A DNA stretch of 64,000 nucleotides, from contig NW_025943805.1 in NCBI RefSeq assembly GCF_000764305.2, positions 1 through 64,000 on the forward strand, given 5' to 3'. Origin of the DNA: Hyalella azteca. Taxonomy: Eukaryota; Arthropoda; Malacostraca; Amphipoda; Hyalellidae. Positions 55,551 through 64,000 of this stretch are shown here, piece after piece (the stretch's first letter is position 1; every line of letters begins with the position of its first letter). Under the pieces are notes generated by a model. The model was not told the DNA's origin. It saw only the letters and a list, made by a program, of their open reading frames with translations, and searched no databases. The translations under genes were made by a program, and so were the position numbers.

Positions 55551-55740
55551 TTTCAGTGCGGTTAACCACTACTGAAGGCCCTGATCCAGTCATTCTCCCT
55601 GCAAAGACTCTAATTTTCTCGGATTTATCTCGAGGTCTGCCAAACTCAGACTTGGACACTTGCGCGCTAGAGCTCAAACTCGCAGACAACAGCCAACAAC
55701 ACTCGTAACTCAATAGAAGAAAATACAGCTCAGCTCCCCA
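55551..55740 (-). CDS. Possible secretory-leader ORF abutting the 36-bp repeats
   Basis: The minus-strand frame opens with a hydrophobic stretch, ELYFLLLSYECCWLLSASLS, followed by a plausible signal-peptidase site (SSSAQ) and VSKSEFGRPRDKSEKIRVFA, then GRMTGSGPSVVVNRTE, before running into the degenerate repeats. It could be the start of a secreted repeat protein now decayed. No ATG lies at the start of the frame, so an upstream exon or a pseudogene is implied. The plus strand is also open (DPVILPAKTLIFSDLSRGLP). Confidence 0.22.
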
Positions 55741-56011
55741 ATGTTTGGAGTTAGGCCAGTCTAGGCTTTATGTACTGATGCTATAACGTTCCCCAAGCCT
55801 CCTACCCTTCAGCTCCTCCCACGCCTGATAGGAGGCTACTGCTTCTTCAAGAGGGAACATTGAACCTCTTATGCCTGTGTTCCAGCAAGCAGATACTTCA
55901 TCATGACTTCTTCAACGTAAAAATTTCTTTCGTAGTGATTCCATTGAAGTTGCGTTCGTTGCCAAAACTTGCTGGTGGTCAGTTGTTGGCGATTCTTGGG
56001 ATGTAACCCAA
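55741..56011. other. Spacer, no gene seen
   Basis: A TATA-like ATAAAG on the minus strand near 55771 lies about 60 nt upstream of the leader ORF. Confidence 0.3.
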
Positions 56012-56140
56012 TCATTATCATATTATATTATATTATATTATATTATATTATATTATATTATATTATATTATATTATATTATATTATATTATATTATATTA
56101 TATTATATCATATTATATATTATATTATATTTTATTTTAT
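56012..56140. repeat. TTATA pentanucleotide array
   Basis: About 24 units, nearly perfect in the middle with single-base interruptions on the right. Confidence 0.97.
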
Positions 56141-56639
56141 ATTGTGTGACTATTGCCGCTAAAGCTTTCTTCCTTTTATCTCGGTAAAGTCCTTCCTCCC
56201 CGCTGCAATGGATCTTCCCGGGGGAGTAAGCAGCACCCATGGTGACCTTATATCTCTGTCCGATGTCATCCTCTAACTTCCTTAACTCTCTTCCATCTCC
56301 TTAGCTCTCATTTTGTTTCACTTCTTCTATCCGCTCTTTATTTTAATCGTCGATTTACTCCTAAACTCACTCCCTTATGCGCAACTTGGTTTCAAGAAAT
56401 ATTTTTTTCTTAAGTTTGTATTTCACTGCTTGTATTTTTTTCCTTTACAGTGTCCATGATCGTATGTTACTTTGGGTTATTTGAGTTAGGCAGCGAATGC
56501 GCCAGGCAGCGAGAGCCTGGTTTAATCGGTCACAGAAATTGAATAATAATAACTAATTGTAAATCTGGACTGCTGTGCGTTAAAATAATCGATATGACAT
56601 CATATTAACCTTCCTTAACCTGAAAAAAACTAACCTAAA

Positions 56640-56672
56640 TAATCTGGCCTAACCTAACCTAACTTTACATAA
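56640..56672. repeat. Short CCTAA run, telomere-like
   Basis: CCTAACCTAACCTAAC with flanking degenerate units. It is the complement of the TTAGG arthropod telomere motif, but only three units long, so it may be chance. Confidence 0.5.
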
Positions 56673-56864
56673 ATGGCCAAAGAATACGTGGGAAATGTCA
56701 AATGTGTTATTCGCATTTCGAAGGTCAAAAATTATAATCAAATCAAAGAACACAGGGCCACTATAAGTACAGGTTCTCGGATCCTTTTAGAGAGTGGACA
56801 TTTTTTAGGAGATAGGAGGAAATGACTGAATGATTATAATTGTTTTGTGATCGGTATTAATTTT

Positions 56865-57600
56865 TTACATAAATTAAATCCGCTTTATTGAAAGCGAGAA
56901 ATTTAATTAGTTGTTCCACCCCCTTGCATCATCTTCTTGTATGTCTCATGATTTTCCAACTAAAAGATAAAACTCCAAGTCCGAGTATTTATTTTTTAAT
57001 CTCGGATTTTTATAATATATTTTTGAAATCTGTCAATAATTAGAACAAAAGCACCTCACTAATTTTTACAACACCTGTCCATTACCTTCTCCAACACTTC
57101 TCCCTGTCCAATCAATCTGAAAATTTGCACTTTTGCGTAAAGTTGGAGACAATTCCTTAATCAATTGACAGAAGAAATAATTTAAAAAATTTAATGTTAA
57201 AACAATTTTAAAAATAATTTTGTTTGCTGCAAATCTTATAATCCATATTTGACACACTTCTACCTGTCCAATCAATCTGAAATTTTGCACAATTGCGTAA
57301 AGTCTAAGACAGTGCATGAACCAGTTGACAGAATAAATAATTTTTGAAAATTTACAAAAAAATTTATGTATTAAAAAAACTAAATTATTTTTTTAATATA
57401 TGAAAATAAAATTAGAAATTCATTGTACATGTGTAACATCAAAGACACTGGATTCTTCATTAAAAAGTACTTCTATAAACACATATTATTCTTACCACGA
57501 ACTGAAGAATCACAACCTGGAGATTCTTCGCCCGCATCCTGCTCCGTACAGCAGCTATTTCGGTCACTCCGAGCCATTCAGAGGCAATGCATGAATCAAT
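56865..57600. repeat. About 930-bp tandem duplication, copy 1
   Basis: Shares with copy 2 GCGAGAAATTTAATTAGTTG, CATCATCTTCTT and an exon-like 82-bp end. It contains internal three-fold repeats of an AATCAATCTGAAATTTTGCA block. Confidence 0.88.
57496..57577 (-). CDS. Candidate alternative first exon, copy 1
   Basis: Minus-strand ATG (57577) then 27 codons, MARSDRNSCCTEQDAGEESP and GCDSSVR, ending at a CGTG/GTAAGA donor in phase 1. It is the duplicate of 58336-58417, with Gly where that copy has Ser. The phase fits the candidate exon at 52125. It is small, so chance cannot be excluded. Confidence 0.3.
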
Positions 57601-57796
57601 TAATAGAATAAAAAATTTTTAAAAAATTTACCTATATAATAAAAAAATGTATACCTATATTAAAAAAATGTGAGAAATTAATTTTTTTAATATTCGAAAA
57701 TTAAATGAGAAATTCGTTGTACATATGTAAGATTGGAGAAACTGGATTCTTTGGAAGTGTTGTCTTTAAAAAGTAATTTTTGAACGTATATTTTTT
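57601..57796. repeat. Degenerate fragment of the tandem unit
   Basis: A partial, diverged third copy lacking the exon-like segment (TCGTTGTACATATGTAAGAT against TCATTGTACATGTGTAACAT). Confidence 0.7.
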
Positions 57797-58420
57797 TACA
57801 TAAATTAAATCAGCTTTATTGAAAGCGAGAAATTTAATTAGTTGTTCCACCCCCTTACATCATCTTCTTCTATGCCTCATGATTCTCCAACTAAAAGATA
57901 AAACTCTAAATCTGAGTATTTATTTTCTAATCTCGGATTTTTAAAATATATTTTTGAACTCTGTCAAAAATTAGAACAAAAACACCGCACTTATTTTTAC
58001 AACACTTCTCTTTAACTTCACTTCTTGTTGTTTGCTTGTTTGTTTGTCTGTCTGCTACAAATCATTTAATGGATATTTAAACACTTCTTCCTGTCAATCG
58101 ATCTGAAATTTTGCACTTTTGCGTAAAGTTGGAGACAGTGCATGAACCAGTTGACAGAATAAATAATTTTGTAAATTTACAAAAATTGTTATATATTAAA
58201 AAAAGGGGAAATTATTTTTTTTAATGTATGAAAACAAAATTAGAAATTCATTGTACATGTGTAACATCAAAGACACTGGATTCTTCAGAAATGTTGTCAT
58301 TAAAAAGTAATTTTATAAACGCATATTATTCTTACCACGAACTGAAGAATCACAACCTGGAGATTCTTCGCTCGCATCCTGCTCCGTACAGCAGCTATTT
58401 CGGTCACTCCGAGCCATGCG
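57797..58420. repeat. About 930-bp tandem duplication, copy 2
   Basis: About 90 percent like copy 1 over the aligned parts, with several indels in AT-rich sections. Confidence 0.88.
58336..58417 (-). CDS. Candidate alternative first exon, copy 2
   Basis: Minus-strand ATG at 58417 gives MARSDRNSCCTEQDASEESP, then GCDSSVR, and a good donor, CGTG/GTAAGA, in phase 1. The phase would complete a Gly codon with the exon at 52125, skipping 52958-52871. A second open frame (WLGVTEIAAVRSRMRAKNLQ) crosses the same DNA. It is an inference from ORF plus splice consensus only. Confidence 0.32.
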
Positions 58421-59539
58421 TCTCCATTTAACAGCCACGTCACGTAAAACGGTAACCAAATAAACTTGCGACTCGCCGGGCGTTGGAATGACAAATATGG
58501 TGCTTATGAAACTTGAATGTGTCGTAGCACAGCCGGAATATGCGTAATGGAGGCTAGACTTGCTTTACAGTCGTCGTTTTCCTGTCTACATTTCTACTAC
58601 ATTCATACTACAATTTCTTTTGATTCGGTTCCAAGTAAGAGACAATTTAAGGCATTCATTCAATAATATTTAATTCTTTTTTTATCATTCTCATTAGCGT
58701 GCCAGAATGTGAATTTTAAATGCTCTCAAATTACCTTGATTTCAATAACATGGTGAATGCCAAAGTCTCGTTTCGGGGCGCTGCTTGTACAAAATACGGC
58801 TTCGTCAACGGCCAATATCTTATAAATTGATTATTTATTAGATATTACAAATCATCTGCAAATTATTTTTAACTTTTATTAGATGATTCCGCACATTACG
58901 CTGTAGCATCGGCATTCAAATGGTCGACATGATCCATCTCGTGCAGATACTCTCCTCGCATATAAAACAGTCGTCATCTGGTTCTGTGCTACACATTATG
59001 TTGAATTTAATATTACTTTCAGTTATATAGAAACTCGTATATTTCGCTTCAACTCCTTAATTTGTCCAAAACGTTATCTTACATTTACCTAATTCTTAAC
59101 TTCGATATGTAGAAATAGAGATAAGGTAGGTGCGGAATGTAAATGGATTTTTTTCATAAGCAAAATTTTGCAAAAGGATTATAATCGGAGTGTAGCGTGG
59201 ACAATATTGATCATTCCATCAAAAAGCGATTTGTTGACGGTCCGTTGATAAGGACATTTCTGACAGCCTGTTATTTTTTTCAATCATTGACCGTGAACTT
59301 TCACTAGTTTTGTTTTACTACGACGTAGTATATTTAATTTACCCTTACAAGTGATATAATTAATCTAACCGAATATTTTTTAACACTTTTTATTTCAGAC
59401 GCAGTCCTGCATAAAAATATTATTACCTTCAACAAACCTACTAGGTTAATACTCCACATTTTTATCTTCATTCCACCAGATCGTTCAGTAAATTAAGTAG
59501 TCACATTCTCTTATGTTTCATAAAATGTTCTATTACTCG
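58421..59539. other. AT-rich spacer, no gene seen
   Basis: Unique sequence to the right of the tandem duplication. Confidence 0.4.
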
Positions 59540-59830
59540 AACTTCTCCTGATAATGCAAGCCGTGATGAATGCTGTGCCATAATTGTGCACAACACGGTT
59601 TATCCTTTGCGTAATTGTGCAGAACATATTCCATCCTTGACGTATTTGAGCAGGCCATTTTTCATCCTTGACGTAATTGTATAGGTCGTGTTCTATCCAT
59701 GACATAATTTTGTAAGACATGTTCCATCCTTCAAATAAATGTGCAAGCCACGGTTTATCTTTGCGTAATTGTGCAGGCAATGTTCTCTCCTTGACGTATG
59801 TAGTATTGTAAGCCCATTCCGTACTACTGA
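59540..59830. repeat. About 36-bp repeat (TGACGTAATTGTGCAGGCCA), block 1
   Basis: About eight diverged units with GTGCAGGCCATGTTCCATCC. Confidence 0.85.
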
Positions 59831-60219
59831 CAGGCAAGCAACCTTTCCTTGAGCCTAGTCATAGAATTAGAAGCACTTCGTCCTGTATGTCCCTGCGAGG
59901 TGGTCTGAGCTACTTAGGCTGCAGAGCACGACTCTAAGGTGTGAGTTTGAGAAGGTTAACTATTGTTTTCTATATTTGTTATTAGTAAAGGTTATATCGT
60001 GCTGATATAGTCAGATTATTCATTCATTGGTGTTCATTGTAAGTATTGTTGTACGTCCTCTAGGACTTCTCCTCTCGCGACTCTTCTCATTGCGTCGCTA
60101 CTCTCATTATTGCCCTCAGATAACTCTTATGCGCCCCTTGGCTTAATAGTTAGCATAATTAGACTTGTAAAAAAAACTTTTGTTTATTAAAACCAATAAT
60201 GTCTTAAACCTTGAGATGA

Positions 60220-60365
60220 CAGGCCATGTTCCGTCCATGATTGTGGAGGCCATGTTCCCTCCATGACGTAATTGTGCAGGCCCTATTCTATCTCTGACGT
60301 AAATCTGTTAGCCGCGCTCCATCCACGATTTAATTGTGCCCACCATGTTCTATCCCTGATGTCAT
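60220..60365. repeat. About 36-bp repeat, block 2
   Basis: Four units of the same family as 59540-59830, separated from it by about 390 bp of unrelated sequence, which suggests an insertion into one array. Confidence 0.85.
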
Positions 60366-61769
60366 GGACGACTTTAACTCATCGCTGCGCTAGTCTCTGT
60401 CCCGAGCAGACAATCAAGGAAGTGCGTGACGCGCGGCTGTCCGTCCATTGAGGTACAAATACTCAAAACCCAAAGCAATCTGGCCTAAAACGGCCGAGCT
60501 CCACAGAAACCACTCGGACAATGCAGTGCCTTAGTTGGACATGGTAACAGACGCTCAAAAAATATCGTCCGCTTGCATGGCTGGAAACTTCCTCAGGCTG
60601 TAATTTCAAACGACTAAATCTCATGCATCAGATAATTCTCATGAAATAAAAATTTCATCACTGCTATAAATGATTTATGAGTTTTCACGTAGTTATTTAT
60701 TGTGCGTCACTGGGAACAGTAGGAGTTTATTCTCTATATTAACGAACTAGACCCTACAACGAAAAAGTTACTTGAGAACCAGGTTCAGTGCTCCTATCAT
60801 AAAAAATTGACGCACTGCAGTCACTCGTCTAGAATTCAGACGCCTTGTTTTGTATGGAGATCTTGACCTACGTGATCTTGACCTTGCATCCGAGTGCAGG
60901 GAATTCGTCAAGAAACACTCGGGTTTAAATCGATTATTGTCATCAACATAGTTCACTCGGTGCCTTATGCGAATCGTGTCAACCGATGAGAATATCAAAT
61001 GTTCCCCGGGATGACTTCACGTACGCCTCCAATTATAGTGTTTTAATGCTCTTCCTGTAATTTTTTAGAAAGAATTTCCCTCGCTTCATTTATTTGTTCG
61101 CAGCGCTTCAACCGTTGCGTTATGCTTTTATGTGTGATTTCGGCATAACATTTCCAGCCGCTGCACTTTTATTCCCGGCTTGTGTGACTGTCTCTGTTCT
61201 CCTGTGACCTTGCATATTTTTTCATCATACGTTCATGGCTTTGCATATTACAACATCATCCACAGCCGTAACAGCAACATCCGCAACAACACATAGAAGC
61301 ACAGTCATCAACGTCAACAGCTACAGCAACGGCACCAAAATTGCACAATCCTCAAAAGAAACAACAATGACTACATAACCCCCCTTTCTTCATAGAAAAT
61401 AACAGCAGTTGCGTTCGGCCAAAACGATGTTGATCGAAAATGTCGAAGCCTCAAAATCCGGCGCTCGACCACAGGCCGAAAAGAAGAAGAAAAGTTGAGT
61501 GGATGCGTCCGCTGGAATGACAGAGGCTTCTGAAGAGATTGCAGCGCAATGCCGGGATTAGAAATAGATTTGTTGACAACCAGGACTTTTGTTGCGACTT
61601 GTGTGCTGAGCTTTGCCGCGGAGAATTGCGCTCTCTGTGGTGCAGGTGACATCTGTGTTAGAAGTTTGTGGATGTTGCTAAAAATTTTTATAGCGCTCAA
61701 GTTTTTGATGGCTTGCATTGTAAAATGGAGAGAAATGAATGAAATCGCTGTCACCATCAATATCACTGA
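60366..61769. other. Spacer, no gene seen
   Basis: 61255-61365 is CAA-rich. An open frame of 162 codons on the minus strand (61859-61371) has no supporting features. Confidence 0.4.
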
Positions 61770-61865
61770 CAGCACTACCTGAGCCAAGCACCACTGACAG
61801 CACTCTTTAAGCCAAGCACCTCTGACAGCACTACTTGAGCCAAGCACCACTGACTGCACTACTTC
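61770..61865. repeat. 30-bp repeat (GAGCCAAGCACCACTGACAG)
   Basis: Three and a half units of GCCAAGCACCACTGACAGCA with variants. Confidence 0.88.
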
Positions 61866-61934
61866 AATTCCAGTGAATCACAAGTACCATGCACGCATCT
61901 GCATTCAGTTGGGCCGTCTGATGCACGATGCGGT

Positions 61935-63010
61935 TGTCTGTTTCTTACCGACTGTAGTGGAATAGAGGTGGACGATCAAGAAGTGTGAAGAGGAACACCT
62001 CCAGTCGTCTCTTGAAGGTCTTTAGGTTCAACTCCACCCGTCCTCTCAGGTTCATTGATAAAGCGTTAAGCTGACTCGGCGCGCCGCGGAAAGGAATCAT
62101 TCCTGGTGGTATTGAAACTTAATGGCAGCTCTGTTCCATAATGAAGGTATGTCTCCTACTTCTCTCGTTTTTGGTATATCACAATCCTGAAGGTTTCGCT
62201 TTCAAAGCTAAGGGCCAGTTCTATTATTTTCTCCTCTGAATTACGTACCTCTCCCGTCTTCTTTGCAGCGAGTACAGATCCAGGTACTTCAGCTCCTCCC
62301 GATAGTTCAGTCCTTATCCCGCCTAAGGCCTCGTATATTGCGGACAGGTCTTGCTACCGCTCACAATCGATCCTGTCCGTAGTCATGCAGTACCTTAGTG
62401 TCGTCCGCAAATACGATGTAGTTGTGCGGATCACTTTCACGACTTTATTGGTGATGGGGATGTGTACTGGTCTAAGCACCGTTTCCTGTGTATGTACTCA
62501 ACTTAACTTTTCACCGTTGCTGTACTTGAGCCCTTCACCATACAGCAATTTGTTTGTTAGGAAGCTGTGGATCCACGCAAACTCCTACCCTCCCCAACAG
62601 TCATATTCATTATAAGCAAGCTTTGGAAAAGTCTCAATAAAGCACGTAAACTCCAGCTCCTCCAGTACGACAAAAATATAGTGTTGATGCTCCAACGATT
62701 TTAGTAAGCAGAGCGATTTCACCGAAAACCGTGTTGTTCTCGATTGAAAGAAAAATACAGCTTATTTACTTCATGGGCTGCACCATCCACTTAGAAACGA
62801 CCTTCTCAAAAATCATGAGTGTGATGACGCTAAAATGAAATAAGTACGAAAATTTTCGAAAACATCTGGAAAATTCCCAAAATTACATATGATGTAATTA
62901 TCATGTTTGTCACAAGAACCCGTTTTGTAAATTGGAGTTATCAATCCTATCTTAATGCCACTATGGAGGTTTCCTTCTCTAAACGATGCATTCCAGGGCA
63001 AATGTACCGG
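61935..63010 (-). pseudogene. Decayed non-LTR retrotransposon reverse transcriptase
   Basis: Read on the minus strand with frameshifts and stops, the segment shows reverse-transcriptase landmarks in order. They are IGLITPIYKTGSCDKHDNY (about 62950-62890, an early RT block); a degenerate DFSK-like block near 62615; WIHSFLTNKLLYGEGLKYSN (about 62575-62515); the catalytic-type IVFADDTKVL (about 62417-62388); YLDLYSLQRRRERY (about 62285-62245); and a FRGAPSQLNALS block (about 62090). The order and the YSLQRRRERY motif are typical of jockey-like or related non-LTR elements. The copy is inactive and lacks a clear endonuclease region. Related sequence may extend to about 63250. Confidence 0.75.
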
Positions 63011-63475
63011 TTTCGGTGTTCCAAATCACTTTTTCAGCAGCACCGCAGTATCTGCATCATGTCCCGAAGCCGAAAGAGTTGATGATTTTTGTATAATCCT
63101 TTATAAGTTCTTTGTTTAGAAATCAATGTTAACCAAAATTCACCCCCTAGAGGCTTTTGAAGGACTTCAATTTTTTCTGCTTCTTGTGTCGAAAGAGTTT
63201 CTAAAAACTTCTTCAAACTGCGCTCCCAGCAAATAGCAGATGTCCTGGTCATCTCAAAAGTTCAAACCCTCCAAAAAATGTGGGTGTAACCATCGTACTC
63301 GTTCTGAATTTGATGTCCTCCCACCACCACCTTACCCTACTACCCCCTCCTAGTACACCGCACGCACATCCTGCACCCTCTCTCCCCCTGGTGATGGCCG
63401 AAGTGTTAAATCAACACACACGGGATGATTAAGAGCCGCTATCTCATTAGCGCTGGATTAGAGGGTCACTGCCAA
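63011..63475. other. Spacer, no gene seen
   Basis: The left part may still belong to the decayed retroelement. The right part is C-rich. Confidence 0.4.
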
Positions 63476-63479
63476 CTCC

Positions 63480-63695
63480 CTATCTCCACACCTTCTCCTC
63501 ACGCGCCTCCTGCTGTCTCTACGCGCTCCCTGCTGTCTCCATGCGCCATATGCTGTCTCCACGAACCCTCTGCTATCTCCACGCGCCCTCTGCTGTCTCC
63601 ACGCACCCTCTGCTATCTCCACGCGCCCTCTGCTGTCTTTACACGCCATCCCCGCTGTCTTCACGCGCTCACTGCTGTCTCCACGCGCCCTCTGC
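63480..63695. repeat. 20-bp minisatellite (CTCTGCTGTCTCCACGCGCC)
   Basis: About ten units, alternating TGCTGTCTCCACG and TGCTATCTCCACG. Confidence 0.93.
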
Positions 63696-64000
63696 TCTGG
63701 TCTCTAATAAGTTATCATTAACTAAATATTAACTGTAATCGTCGCTAAAAAATGTCAAACGTAAACGCAATTAACGCTTTATTAACGGAGACGGTCAGCA
63801 GCAAAATTGTAACTGTAACTATTAAATTCGGAAAATATTGAAAATTTTAACATTACTCAAATATACTCCTTAAAATGTAAATAACAACTATCTAAAATAA
63901 ATTCGATTCAATTAAATCAAGTGACATCAACTAATTGAATAGATATTGCTGCTTCCGTCTTTTGAAAAAATTTCGGAAAGAGCCCAATTTCTTTGTCGGT
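63696..64000. other. AT-rich end of window, no gene seen
   Basis: Low-GC unique sequence. Confidence 0.4.

Noticed and set aside
56640..56672. CCTAA run as a telomere or fragile site
   Set aside because: Only three clean units, with no subtelomeric context.
60768..60998. 76-codon ORF with an RSRSRRSRSP segment
   Set aside because: The Arg/Ser run comes from a local repeat (GATCTTGACC). No splice or start support.
61371..61859. 162-codon ORF on the minus strand
   Set aside because: It crosses a 30-bp repeat at its start, shows no codon bias and has no domain.

Overview
Eukaryotic nuclear DNA, most likely from an arthropod and possibly a crustacean. The assignment rests on an Hmx (H6/NKX5-class) homeobox gene broken by introns, AT-rich non-coding DNA packed with minisatellites, a decayed non-LTR reverse transcriptase of a type common in crustacean genomes, and a short (CCTAA)n tract. 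The species cannot be fixed from sequence alone. There are no operons, CRISPR arrays or bacterial gene clusters. The assembly is draft quality: one 112-N gap and five single-N joins, most of them at a repeat or duplication edge.

Left half (1-27 kb): Hmx lies on the minus strand. Four exons fit together in splice sites and phase: exon 1 (24859-24342, Ser/Pro/His-rich, EH1-like motif FSISSILS), exon 2 (21588-21303), exon 3 (5' two thirds of the homeobox) and exon 4 (9483-9172, VKIWFQNRR to stop). Exon 3 is present twice, at 10418-10245 and again at 506-340, inside a roughly 3 kb segmental duplication (59-2580 and 9845-13118). The copy beside exon 4 carries a 7-bp tandem duplication that breaks the frame coming from exon 2. 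The far copy is intact. The two copies differ in the homeobox only at five silent sites. The 3' end of exon 3 with its splice donor is itself multiplied into a 41-bp minisatellite with seven evenly spaced donors. This is the most striking structure in the window. A GC-richer region with three CCAAT-type boxes near 26.2 kb is a candidate Hmx promoter. Two further exons that match in phase (8196-8049 and 3747-3599, the second duplicated at 5417-5270) suggest another minus-strand gene downstream of Hmx.

Middle (26.6-46 kb): largely arrays of unrelated minisatellites (units about 9 to 51 bp), separated by short unique segments. These segments include two overlapping coding-like ORFs at 32.2-32.6 kb, a possible terminal exon at 35.5 kb, and two GC-rich bacterial-looking islands at 35.2 and 38.1 kb.

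Right part (47-64 kb): candidate exons on the minus strand (58.4/57.6/52.9 kb as alternative first exons, 52.1 kb, 51.4 kb, 47.6 kb) that agree in splice phase and may form one unrecognised gene. There is also a 78-bp in-frame tandem repeat of coding-like sequence at 48 kb, a roughly 930-bp tandem duplication at 57-58 kb, and a decayed reverse transcriptase at 62-63 kb. Apart from Hmx and the reverse transcriptase I do not recognise the protein families, and all multi-exon links are inferences from splice consensus and phase.
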